Of a DNA stretch of 8,614 nt, positions 1-5,749 are shown one piece after another. Numbering within the stretch: position 1 is the first letter of the stretch; each line of letters opens with the position of its first letter. Made by a program: the position numbers and the translations under genes. The notes beneath the pieces are model-generated. The model had not been told where the DNA came from. It ran no database searches and saw only the letters and a program-made list of their open reading frames with translations. This DNA is from Chitinivibrionales bacterium (GTDB lineage: Bacteria; Fibrobacterota; Chitinivibrionia; Chitinivibrionales; WJKA01): assembly GCA_014729375.1 (NCBI GenBank), contig WJKA01000533.1, positions 1-8,614 of the forward strand, written 5' to 3'.

Positions 1-678
1 CACATACGATATCACCGCTATGAAAATAAAGCAGGTTATCAACGGCACCGTCGCCAGCGTATCGATACCATCGGTGAAATTGACACCGTTTGCTAGAACC
101 GCAACAACAAGCGTCATAAACGGTACAAATATCCAGGCCGGTAAATAGGGGAAAATTTTCTCGACACTCAAAAAAGGAATCGTAATATGGCCGCTGATAT
201 TCGGTATATATTTATATGCCGCAACTGCAACTCCGGCCGAAATAACGATGTACAAGCCCAGCCTGAGGCTTGCTGAGATACCGTCAGCTTTATACTGATA
301 ATCCTGCCTGGAGATGGTGCCTTTTACCAGGCGGCGCTTGTTGACAATCTTGGCAATGTCGTCGACAGCGCCTATTACGCTGAAAAACGTATAAATAATC
401 AAAGCGGAAATTACATACGAATTAAAACGCGCGGTAAGTAATGAAATAGTAAAAATAATTATAAGAAAAAGTATACCCGCAGGCATCACCGGCTCGCCTT
501 TGCCGTTGCTTTTCTCATCCAGCTCAGAACTGAAATGCAGCTTACGCAGATAAGAAATAAAAAAGGGGAAAGTGATCATAGCGGCGAGAAATGAAACAAT
601 AGTTGCTATGCTGGTGCTGAAAATACGGCTGTAAAACAGATAAATTTCCGTCTGACGGTAAAGACATTCAATAAACAT
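1..678 (-). CDS. mraY: Phospho-N-acetylmuramoyl-pentapeptide-transferase, divergent, 3' end cut by window edge
   Basis: MraY transfers phospho-MurNAc-pentapeptide from UDP to undecaprenyl phosphate at the inner membrane, making lipid I. Reading the minus strand from ATG at 678 gives 226 open codons up to base 1; the family is about 360 residues, so roughly the N-terminal 60% is present. The start MFIECLYRQTEIYLFYSRIF resembles normal MraY N-termini. The catalytic pair is D106-D107 in GAVDDIAKIVNK, followed by KGTISR at 119-124. The third motif is NGVNFTDGID at 197-206 (family N-x-TDGxDGLA), with D203 and D206 present. Hydrophobic segments are visible around 22-43, 69-82, 88-104, 140-155 and 180-196. 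The usual GTPTMGG motif is replaced by GEPVMPAGI (61-69). A GGGAGG ribosome site lies about 15 bases upstream of the ATG, rather far; no better in-frame start exists before an upstream TGA. The family call is solid; the exact subfamily is less certain. Confidence 0.85.
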   Translation of the reverse strand, partial: MFIECLYRQTEIYLFYSRIFSTSIATIVSFLAAMITFPFFISYLRKLHFSSELDEKSNGKGEPVMPAGILFLIIIFTISLLTARFNSYVISALIIYTFFSVIGAVDDIAKIVNKRRLVKGTISRQDYQYKADGISASLRLGLYIVISAGVAVAAYKYIPNISGHITIPFLSVEKIFPYLPAWIFVPFMTLVVAVLANGVNFTDGIDTLATVPLITCFIFIAVISYV

Positions 679-720
679 AACTACCGGCTTTTTCCTCCCG
701 GTTAAGTACAGTCATTTATT

Positions 721-858
721 TCAATCAAAAATATGTTTTGATAGCACGTGCGATACAATTAAAATGGTGCTGTACACCCAATTGATATGAAAATTCCTGG
801 GCTTTTGACGGTACAGTATACTATTCTCCCTTCGAATAATGCTTTTTTCAAACGCCAT
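721..858 (-). CDS. Possible 45-residue ORF between a small membrane ORF and mraY (doubtful)
   Basis: ATG at 858 directly abuts the stop codon of the upstream small ORF (TAA then ATG) and reads 45 codons to TGA at 721-723, beginning MAFEKSIIRREN. The product is basic at the N-terminus with a short hydrophobic stretch (WVYSTILIV). There is no convincing Shine-Dalgarno sequence and I recognise no family. The tight junction with its upstream neighbour is the only argument for it. It could also be a decayed continuation of the 859-1071 ORF, or chance. Confidence 0.18.
   Translation of the reverse strand: MAFEKSIIRRENSILYRQKPRNFHINWVYSTILIVSHVLSKHIFD
724..751. repeat. Two adjacent palindromes upstream of mraY (operator-like)
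   Basis: Bases 724-742 are a perfect inverted repeat, ATCAAAA-ATATG-TTTTGAT (7-base arms, 5-base spacer). Bases 744-751 are a perfect 8-base palindrome, GCACGTGC. Both lie 45-75 bases upstream of the mraY start and overlap the weak promoter candidate described separately, so an operator role is possible. The arms are AT-rich and no T-run follows on either strand, so a terminator is unlikely. Function is inferred only from position. Confidence 0.4.
730..758 (-). promoter_or_regulatory. Weak sigma70-type promoter candidate for mraY
   Basis: On the minus strand, TTGTAT (753-758; 3 of 6 to consensus) and CATATT (730-735; 4 of 6) are separated by 17 bases. This would start transcription near 723, about 45 bases before the mraY ATG. 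The palindrome GCACGTGC fills part of the spacer. The match is weak and mraY may instead be read from further upstream. Confidence 0.25.
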
Positions 859-1071
859 TTAATCCGATCTGTTTCCAGTTCCGATAAAAATTGCCGCTGC
901 TGCTGCAATGAGTACGATTTTTGGCAATCTTTTTTGAACAATATTGATCAATTCATTCCATGGCATATGTGCAGGGCCAAAATAAAGCGGAATAATTTCA
1001 ATTGCAAAGAAAAGAATAATAATCAAGCTGAAAATTATTAAAATCCTTACTATCCGTTCCCTGTTACGCAT
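859..1071 (-). CDS. Small hypothetical membrane protein (70 residues)
   Basis: No family recognised. The ORF starts MRNRERIVRI: a positively charged N-terminus, then a strongly hydrophobic helix at about residues 8-29 and a second one at about 50-66 (KIVLIAAAAAIFIG). The loop between them (about 30-49) contains GPAHMPWNE. By the positive-inside rule the N-terminus would be cytoplasmic. GGGAGAGGG lies about 8 bases upstream of the ATG, a credible ribosome site, which is the main reason to believe the gene. It reads in the same direction as mraY, about 180 bases before it, and could share its transcript. It diverges from the DUF401 gene. The protein ends abruptly after the second helix (GTGNRSD). 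Confidence 0.5.
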   Translation of the reverse strand: MRNRERIVRILIIFSLIIILFFAIEIIPLYFGPAHMPWNELINIVQKRLPKIVLIAAAAAIFIGTGNRSD

Positions 1072-1236
1072 AGGGCTGCCCTCTCCCGGATACTATCCCC
1101 GGTTCCCGATTGAACCGTATTCCAGTCATACTCTGCATGCTTTTCGTATCAGCCGGCCCAGCACCGCCGGATAGTATTTTGGGATAGAACGTCGATTATC
1201 AGACAAAAGCACTAATCCAGACGCGTTATACTGTTT
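1072..1236. promoter_or_regulatory. Divergent intergenic region with -10-like element next to the DUF401 gene
   Basis: This 165-base gap should hold promoters for both divergent genes. On the plus strand TATACT (1227-1232; 5 of 6 to TATAAT) ends only four bases before the ATG at 1237, with no good -35 at 16-18 bases. GGATACTATCC (1088-1098) is a perfect 11-base palindrome, and a related half-site GGATAGTAT occurs at 1169-1177. I see no other feature. Confidence 0.25.
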
Positions 1237-2541
1237 ATGGTCAATATACTTGTTGCAGTTCCGGCTTTTGGAAAAATAGCTTCTTCCTTTTTCGGGATAC
1301 TGCTTCTCTATCGTCTCCGCGTTCCTCTTGGAATATCCATGATTATCAACTCGTTATTGCTGATGCTCTGGGCGGGGACCGGAACCATTCAGTCTTTTTC
1401 GCGTTTGAAAATAGTGTTACTTCCTGAAAACATGCTGCTGTTGATCGCCATTCTTCTTCTTATTTTTTTTACTGAAGCGCTGAGGGAGACCGGCAAAATG
1501 CAGCGGACAATCGATTCGCTGAAAAGTCTGTTCAGGAAGTCGATCTATCTCTATGCGGGCTTTCCCGCGCTCATCGGGCTTCTTCCCATGCCTGGCGGGG
1601 CGCTGTTCTCTGCACCCTTTGTCAAGTCTGTCGACGAACACAATGACTTGAAACCGCAGCAGAAAGCAGCGATCAATTACTGGTTCCGGCATATCTGGGA
1701 ATACTGGTGGCCGCTGTACCCCGGGGTTATTCTTGCGATCAAGTTTTCGGGTCTGTCTCCCGGTACATATTTTGCCCTGCAAATGCCCTTCACCCTTGCT
1801 TCAGTCGCAGGAGGATATTTTTTCATTCTCAGAGGGATTTCCTCAAAAAACATCAGCCTGAAACATGGCGCCTGTAATCCGAATGCGGTAACAGCCACGC
1901 TTGTGCCGATCGCGGTGCTGGTTTTGTGCGCGGTTGCAGGCACCTGGATTCTGGAAAAGGTGAACTCACCAGAATCCCTGGGCAATATTCCGGCTATACT
2001 CGGCGGCCTGGTGCTTTCATTATTCATTGTTTTCTTCCGGAATACCCGGTCAATCATTCCCGCACTTGCCATGTTCAAAAGCAAAAGCATCTGGGCAATA
2101 ATCGGTGTCGTGATCGGCGTTCAACTCTACTCCTCAGCATTGAAAGCGCCGGTTGCAGATTCAGGGCAGACCCTGGTATCGCTTATGCGTGATGAATTCC
2201 TGAGCACCGGTTTTCCGATTGTACTGGTAATCATGCTCGTGCCTTTTATTTCCGGTGTTATAACCGGTATTGCCATGGGATTTGTCGGCGCGAGCTTCCC
2301 GCTGGTGTTTGCAATCATAGGAGAAAATCCTGATTTCAATGTTGTCGCGGCCACAACCGCACTTGCATTCGGATTCGGATATGTCGGCATGCTCCTCTCG
2401 CCCGTTCATATCTGTCTCGTTGTCACCAATGAATATTTCAAGTCTCGCCTGGTTACATCCTATCCCCGTCTGATCGGACCAGCATCCACCATTTTAATCA
2501 TGTCGATATGCCTGGCCGGCCTGTATTATATCGTGCTGTAG
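1237..2541 (+). CDS. DUF401-family polytopic inner-membrane protein, putative transporter
   Basis: The 434-residue protein is almost wholly hydrophobic, with around ten membrane segments. It carries stretches I recognise from DUF401 (PF04165): RLRVPLG near 27-32, LLPMPGGALFSAPFV at 115-129, and the very characteristic INYWFRHIWEYWWPLYPG at 146-163. A second-half signature, AFGFGYVGMLLSPVHICL, leads into VVTNEYF. The two-half organisation with Pro/Gly-rich re-entrant signatures resembles ion-transporter-superfamily carriers, but substrate and direction are unknown for this family. The start is uncertain: no Shine-Dalgarno sequence precedes ATG 1237, an in-frame TAA lies at 1213-1215, and no better start is visible, so a leaderless message is possible. 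The stop is TAG. A lipoprotein gene follows 73 bases downstream on the same strand. Confidence 0.85.
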   Translation: MVNILVAVPAFGKIASSFFGILLLYRLRVPLGISMIINSLLLMLWAGTGTIQSFSRLKIVLLPENMLLLIAILLLIFFTEALRETGKMQRTIDSLKSLFRKSIYLYAGFPALIGLLPMPGGALFSAPFVKSVDEHNDLKPQQKAAINYWFRHIWEYWWPLYPGVILAIKFSGLSPGTYFALQMPFTLASVAGGYFFILRGISSKNISLKHGACNPNAVTATLVPIAVLVLCAVAGTWILEKVNSPESLGNIPAILGGLVLSLFIVFFRNTRSIIPALAMFKSKSIWAIIGVVIGVQLYSSALKAPVADSGQTLVSLMRDEFLSTGFPIVLVIMLVPFISGVITGIAMGFVGASFPLVFAIIGENPDFNVVAATTALAFGFGYVGMLLSPVHICLVVTNEYFKSRLVTSYPRLIGPASTILIMSICLAGLYYIVL

Positions 2542-2614
2542 AATTTTGAATCATTTGTATACCGCGCGAGTATTATATTATTACCCTAAATAACCCATTA
2601 TCGAAAGGATTGCC

Positions 2615-3172
2615 ATGTTTAAATCTTTGCGAATTGTTGCAAGTTTAGCGGTGGTGGTATCTGTATCAGGCTGCGGATTGTGGACCATGTCCAGCTCTTC
2701 CGAAAAACCCTCACCGAAACCCAGGGACAATAAAGCTGTTCTGGTGATTATGCGGACAACGAGTTTCGGTTTTGCCGCGACAGTCAATAATTATCTGGAC
2801 GGAAAGCTGATCGGCCAGACGCAGGGAAAGTGCTACTTTTTTACCGAAGTCGAATCCGGAGAGCATTATTTAACAGGCAAAAATGAAAACAGCAGGACCC
2901 ATACAATCAATTTCGAGCCCGGTAAAATCTACTTTTTGCAGCAGGCAATCTACGTAGGCGCATGGAGTGCCCGGACCGAATACGACACCTTGAATCCACA
3001 GATATTCGAACAGCAGAAACCAGAGTGCGAATTCCTTGTATTTGATCCTGCCGAAGCCAAGGGTGATGACGATGCTGTTGTGGATATGGATGAAATGCTA
3101 CAAGAGCGGGAAAAGCAGATAGCCGAAGAGCAAGAGTATTTCGCCAAAGTAGATAATGTTCGGGGATTCTGA
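2615..3172 (+). CDS. DUF2846-type lipoprotein
   Basis: This 185-residue protein has a lipoprotein signal peptide: MFKSLR, a hydrophobic core at 7-17, and lipobox VSGC with the lipidated Cys at 20. Residues +2/+3 are Gly-Leu, not Asp, so by the enterobacterial rule it would go to the outer membrane. Residues about 40-125 match my memory of DUF2846 (PF11008): KAVLVIMRTT, then an NNYLDGKLIG strand, YFFTEVESGEHYL, and FEPGKIYFLQQ. The tail from about 145 is acidic (GDDDAVVDMDEM) and becomes a charged helix (LQEREKQIAEEQEYF), probably coiled coil. GAAAGGA sits about 6 bases before the ATG, a good ribosome site. The function of DUF2846 proteins is unknown. The gene may be co-transcribed with the DUF401 gene, and its stop lies one base from the end of a convergent gene. 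Confidence 0.8.
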   Translation: MFKSLRIVASLAVVVSVSGCGLWTMSSSSEKPSPKPRDNKAVLVIMRTTSFGFAATVNNYLDGKLIGQTQGKCYFFTEVESGEHYLTGKNENSRTHTINFEPGKIYFLQQAIYVGAWSARTEYDTLNPQIFEQQKPECEFLVFDPAEAKGDDDAVVDMDEMLQEREKQIAEEQEYFAKVDNVRGF

Positions 3173-3173
3173 T

Positions 3174-3668
3174 TCAGGTCGCTAATTTGCTGCGGGGCGC
3201 ACAACCCTTTTTCCCGTACTGAAGTAAAATCTCATCGGTGTGATGAAGCCGTCTGGCAAGCTCCCGGGCAATGTTGAGAATAAGAATCGAAAACAGACCC
3301 TTGTCGTTTTCGTAGATATCCATCATTAACCTCCGGGAAAGAATCATCAGTTCACAATCTTCGAGCGTAACAACCGATGCACTGTGGTTCAGGATACCGA
3401 CAACAGATACTTCCCCAAGACAATTGCCCGGTCCGAGCTTGATTATCTCGAGCGGATCATTCTCGATATCCAGCACAACTTTCACCAATCCTTTGAGGAT
3501 AATCATTATTTCTTTTCCCTGTTCTCCCTCTTTGATCAACAGCTCGCCCGACGACACCTTGACAATGTCACATTCCTGCGCGATCCGGCCGATATTATCG
3601 TCGCCCAAACCCGCAAAAATGGTGACCTGCTTGAGTATTGGAAGAAGCTTTAGAAGGTGATGATGCAT
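3174..3668 (-). CDS. Stand-alone cyclic-nucleotide-binding-domain protein (Crp/Fnr-like sensor without DNA-binding domain)
   Basis: From ATG 3668 the protein has 164 residues. LLPILKQVTIFAGLGDDNIGRIA at its start, the beta-roll segment VSSGELLIKEGEQGKEIMII (38-57) and GNCLGEVSVV (81-90) are a typical cNMP-binding domain. Helices follow (about 116-150), but there is no winged-helix DNA-binding domain. In the phosphate-binding cassette Glu86 is kept, but the Arg that normally contacts the cyclic phosphate is replaced (GILNHSAS, His95), so classical cAMP/cGMP binding is doubtful. Start choice: an upstream in-frame GTG at 3689 lacks a ribosome site, whereas AGGA lies about 5 bases before ATG 3668. 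It reads in the same direction as murA, 135 bases upstream, and converges with the lipoprotein gene. It probably acts as a regulatory subunit or signalling adaptor; partner unknown. Confidence 0.75.
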   Translation of the reverse strand: MHHHLLKLLPILKQVTIFAGLGDDNIGRIAQECDIVKVSSGELLIKEGEQGKEIMIILKGLVKVVLDIENDPLEIIKLGPGNCLGEVSVVGILNHSASVVTLEDCELMILSRRLMMDIYENDKGLFSILILNIARELARRLHHTDEILLQYGKKGCAPRSKLAT

Positions 3669-3803
3669 ACATGTCCTTTGCCTATGCACGGAGGACCTGA
3701 AAAACAGTACCTAAAACTACCTCAGGCATTCTAAATAATCAAGGAAAAAATGCTCTTTATTTTCCAGGATTGGCCTGCACAATTACGGACATCCGCACAT
3801 TGC

Positions 3804-5123
3804 CTACATTCTTTGTATTGATGCGCCGAGATTACGCAGCCTTGTATCAATATTGTGGTAGCCCCTGTCTATCTGTTCGATATTCTGAATAGTACTCCGG
3901 CCTTCAGCAGCAAGTGCAGCAATCAGCAGCGCCATTCCTGCACGAATATCAGGCGAGCTGATCGGTGCGCCGTACAGTGGTGAAGGTCCTACTATCACTG
4001 CCCGGTGAGGATCGCACAGGACGATCTGTGCCCCCATGCCCTGGAGTTTGTCAACAAAAAACAAGCGTGCTTCAAACATTTTTTCATGGATAAGACAGGT
4101 ACCTTCAGACTGCGTTGCGACAACCAGAAGAATTGATATCAAGTCGGCGGGGAATCCGGGCCACGGGCTGTCTTCTATTTTGGGGATAGCGCCGCCAAGG
4201 TCTTTTTTAATGCAGAGGGGCTGTTTTTCAGGAACATAAATCCGCCGTTTCCTGCGGTCGACCTCGACTGCCACGCCGATTCGCTCAAACTGAAATAATA
4301 TCATCCGCATGGATCGGGCATCAATATTTGAAATGGTGATTTCCGATTTCGTTGCCGCGGCAAGGCCGATAAATGACGCCGCTTCAATGTAGTCACTTCC
4401 TGTCACATGGTCGGCCGGAGCGAACTGGTCGGTGCCGTGGACGGTGAGGACATTTGAACCGATCCCCTGGATTTTCACTCCCATTTGCCCGAGGAAATGG
4501 CACAGACCCTGCACATGGGGTTCAGAAGCTGCGTTTGCAATAATCGATTTGCCGTTTGCAGCGGAAGCCAGGATGAGTGCATTTTCAGTGGCAGTCACCG
4601 ATGCTTCATCCAGATAAATATCCCCGGCCCTGAGCCCGTCGGGTGCATTGAGATCATACGCTGTGATTTGTGTTCCATCAGAAGCAGATTTTCGCTGGAC
4701 TTCAAGTCGAGCCCCAAGCCGTTCAAAAACAAGAAAATGTGAATCCAGCCGACGTCGGCCTATTGCATCACCACCGGGCTGGGGTATGCATGCCTTGCCG
4801 GCGCGGGCAAGCAGCGCTGATGCAAACAGGATGGAGGCCCGGATCTGTGAAGAAAGCTCCAGGGGCAATTCTGTGTTTTCTATCACAGGAGTATTCAGCG
4901 TGATTATGCCGTTGTTTGCATGTTCTGCCTTTGAACCGAGATGTCCGGCTATGGAAAGCATCGTGCGGACGTCAATTATATCCGGCACATTGTACAGCAA
5001 CACCTTTTCTCTGGATAATAATGAAGCTGCTATCAGTGGAAGTACTTCATTTTTATTACCCGTAACGCTGATTGTGCCTTGAAGTTTCTTCTTTCCCTCA
5101 ACAATAAATTGCGCCATTGACAT
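3804..5123 (-). CDS. murA: UDP-N-acetylglucosamine 1-carboxyvinyltransferase, Cys-to-Asp active-site type
   Basis: MurA transfers enolpyruvate from PEP to UDP-GlcNAc, the first committed peptidoglycan step, in the cytoplasm. Length (439) fits the family (about 420-440). Visible motifs: GNKNEVLPLIAASLL at 22-36, with the substrate-binding Lys-Asn pair K24-N25; the catalytic loop QPGGDAIGRRRLDSHF at 115-130; WPGFPADLIS, with the catalytic Asp equivalent to E. coli D305; and DIRAGMALLIAALAAEG with the conserved Arg (E. coli R397), then IDRGYHNID near the C-terminus. The loop residue usually Cys (E. coli C115) is Asp119 (GAT at 4767-4769), as in mycobacterial and chlamydial MurA, which are known to be fosfomycin-insensitive. 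AGGA lies 3 bases before ATG 5123 and 9 bases before an in-frame ATG at 5117 (MAQFIVEG), so 5117 may be the true start. A promoter candidate lies just upstream. The stop is TAG. Confidence 0.93.
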   Translation of the reverse strand: MSMAQFIVEGKKKLQGTISVTGNKNEVLPLIAASLLSREKVLLYNVPDIIDVRTMLSIAGHLGSKAEHANNGIITLNTPVIENTELPLELSSQIRASILFASALLARAGKACIPQPGGDAIGRRRLDSHFLVFERLGARLEVQRKSASDGTQITAYDLNAPDGLRAGDIYLDEASVTATENALILASAANGKSIIANAASEPHVQGLCHFLGQMGVKIQGIGSNVLTVHGTDQFAPADHVTGSDYIEAASFIGLAAATKSEITISNIDARSMRMILFQFERIGVAVEVDRRKRRIYVPEKQPLCIKKDLGGAIPKIEDSPWPGFPADLISILLVVATQSEGTCLIHEKMFEARLFFVDKLQGMGAQIVLCDPHRAVIVGPSPLYGAPISSPDIRAGMALLIAALAAEGRSTIQNIEQIDRGYHNIDTRLRNLGASIQRM

Positions 5124-5159
5124 TCGTCCTGCAAATAATGTAAAATTTAAATATTGTTA

Positions 5160-5188
5160 AATATAGGTTTGAACCTGAATATATTCAA
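5160..5188 (-). promoter_or_regulatory. Sigma70-type promoter candidate for murA with embedded inverted repeat
   Basis: On the minus strand, TTGAAT (5183-5188; 4 of 6) and TATATT (5160-5165; 5 of 6) are separated by exactly 17 bases. This would start transcription near 5153, about 30 bases before the murA ATG. The spacer contains the inverted repeat AGGTT-TG-AACCT (5165-5176) and the palindrome GAATATATTC (5177-5186) overlaps the -35, so a repressor could act here. AT-rich DNA with phased T-tracts lies upstream of the -35. Confidence 0.5.
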
Positions 5189-5230
5189 AAAATTATGCCT
5201 TGTTTATTGGAAAACACATGTTTCTTTGGC

Positions 5231-5294
5231 AAATTGAGCACTTTTTCTTTTTTTTGATTTTTTAAAATATTTTTGCTCATTTTTAGAAATTTTT
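5231..5294. repeat. Phased T-tracts (possible curved DNA) flanked by inverted repeat
   Basis: Runs of four or more T on the plus strand centre near 5244, 5251, 5260, 5272, 5282 and 5292; the last four are spaced about 10-11 bases, one helical turn. An imperfect inverted repeat, AAATTGAGCA (5231-5240) and TGCTCATTTT (5274-5283), brackets the tract (core TGAGCA/TGCTCA). The block lies about 45-110 bases upstream of the murA -35 candidate, where curved DNA or an UP-like element could act. Alternatively it is ordinary AT-rich spacer. Confidence 0.35.
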
Positions 5295-5390
5295 GATTAT
5301 ATTTAAATATCAGGTTCTGTTTCGCTTGCGTTTTTCGCAATTTTTGACCGAACACCATTTTTCAGGGAATTCTTCTTTGGGTAGTAAGTC

Positions 5391-5492
5391 GAGCCGCTGC
5401 CTGCGGATTCACGAGCTATTCAAGGGAAACACCACAATGCTTGAAAAAGGGCTCAAAAAAAGCGGCGTAAGTTGAGGCAGGACCTTTTTTTT
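5391..5492 (+). ncRNA. Candidate structured RNA: nested stems ending in a T8 run
   Basis: A hairpin at 5413-5454 has an outer stem GAGC/GCTC (5413-5416 with 5451-5454) and an inner stem TTCAAG/CTTGAA (5419-5424 with 5440-5445) closing a 15-base loop. Around it GCCGCT (5393-5398) pairs perfectly with AGCGGC (5461-5466). CTGCCT (5397-5402) pairs perfectly with AGGCAG (5475-5480), four bases before a run of eight T (5485-5492). The two outer pairings share bases and cross, so they would be alternatives or a pseudoknot, which is riboswitch-like. A small CCGC/GCGG hairpin (5394-5406) also competes. I match it to no known RNA family; 4.5S RNA was considered, but its GGAAGGAAGC motif is missing. ORFs in this stretch look non-coding. 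Six-base pairings can arise by chance. Confidence 0.28.
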
Positions 5493-5521
5493 GCCGTTTC
5501 CCGCAGTCTGGAAGCTACAAT
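5491..5521 (+). promoter_or_regulatory. Weak promoter candidate for tRNA-Leu and tig cluster
   Basis: TTGCCG (5491-5496; 4 of 6) and TACAAT (5516-5521; 5 of 6) are 19 bases apart, longer than ideal. An alternative is TTGTCT (5567-5572; 4 of 6) with TATTTT (5591-5596; 4 of 6), 18 bases apart and nearer to the tRNA. Neither is strong. One of them, or a promoter not recognisable by consensus, should serve the plus-strand genes. Confidence 0.22.
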
Positions 5522-5626
5522 TCCCCATCATGAATTCCCCGACCATAATTCTGAAAACCTCCTTTATTGTCTTTATGCATTCAAATCAGTTATTTTTTCA
5601 TGACCTGTTACCGGTTATTCGGTTAT

Positions 5627-5708
5627 GCGAGGGTGGCGGAACTGGTAGACGCGCCAGACTTAGGATCTGGTAGGGCAACCTATGGGGGTTCGAATCCCCC
5701 TTCTCGCA
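5627..5708 (+). tRNA. tRNA-Leu (anticodon UAG)
   Basis: The cloverleaf is complete. Acceptor GCGAGGG (5627-5633) pairs with TTCTCGC (5701-5707) with two G-T wobbles. The D stem is GCG/CGC with a GG-containing loop. The anticodon stem CCAGA/TCTGG encloses loop CTTAGGA with anticodon TAG at 5661-5663. The variable arm TAGG-GCAA-CCTA is long, as in class II tRNAs, and the T arm is GGGGG-TTCGAAT-CCCCC. Discriminator A at 5708 fits leucine. CCA is not encoded and must be added. The UAG anticodon reads CUA and, with wobble, other CUN codons. It lies about 40 bases before tig and may be processed from the same transcript. Confidence 0.96.
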
Positions 5709-5749
5709 TGTACTATCCCGCTGAGCAGAAAAACTAAAGGAGGACATTG

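Noticed and set aside
759..941. 60-residue minus-strand ORF overlapping the 70-residue membrane ORF
   Set aside because: No ribosome site and it overlaps the better-supported ORF; mentioned only as the frame into which a frameshift could lead.
1088..1177. GGATACTATCC palindrome and GGATAGTAT half-site as an operator pair
   Set aside because: Short, one copy imperfect, 70 bases apart; similar ACTATCC strings occur by chance elsewhere in the window (for example near 1049 and 5712).
5326..5345. TTGCG-TTTTT-CGCAA followed by TTTTT as an intrinsic terminator
   Set aside because: Only five base pairs with two A-T pairs, and no plus-strand gene ends upstream of it that would need termination.
5293..5475. 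60-residue plus-strand ORF in the murA-tRNA gap, and a second at 5491-5673
   Set aside because: No ribosome sites and no recognisable products; the second runs into the tRNA gene. The stretch fits non-coding or structured RNA better.
5661..5663. tRNA-Leu with anticodon UAG as a suppressor of the TAG codon in the adjacent tig gene
   Set aside because: The letters coincide, but an anticodon UAG pairs with CUA codons. An amber suppressor would need anticodon CUA, so this is an ordinary leucine tRNA.
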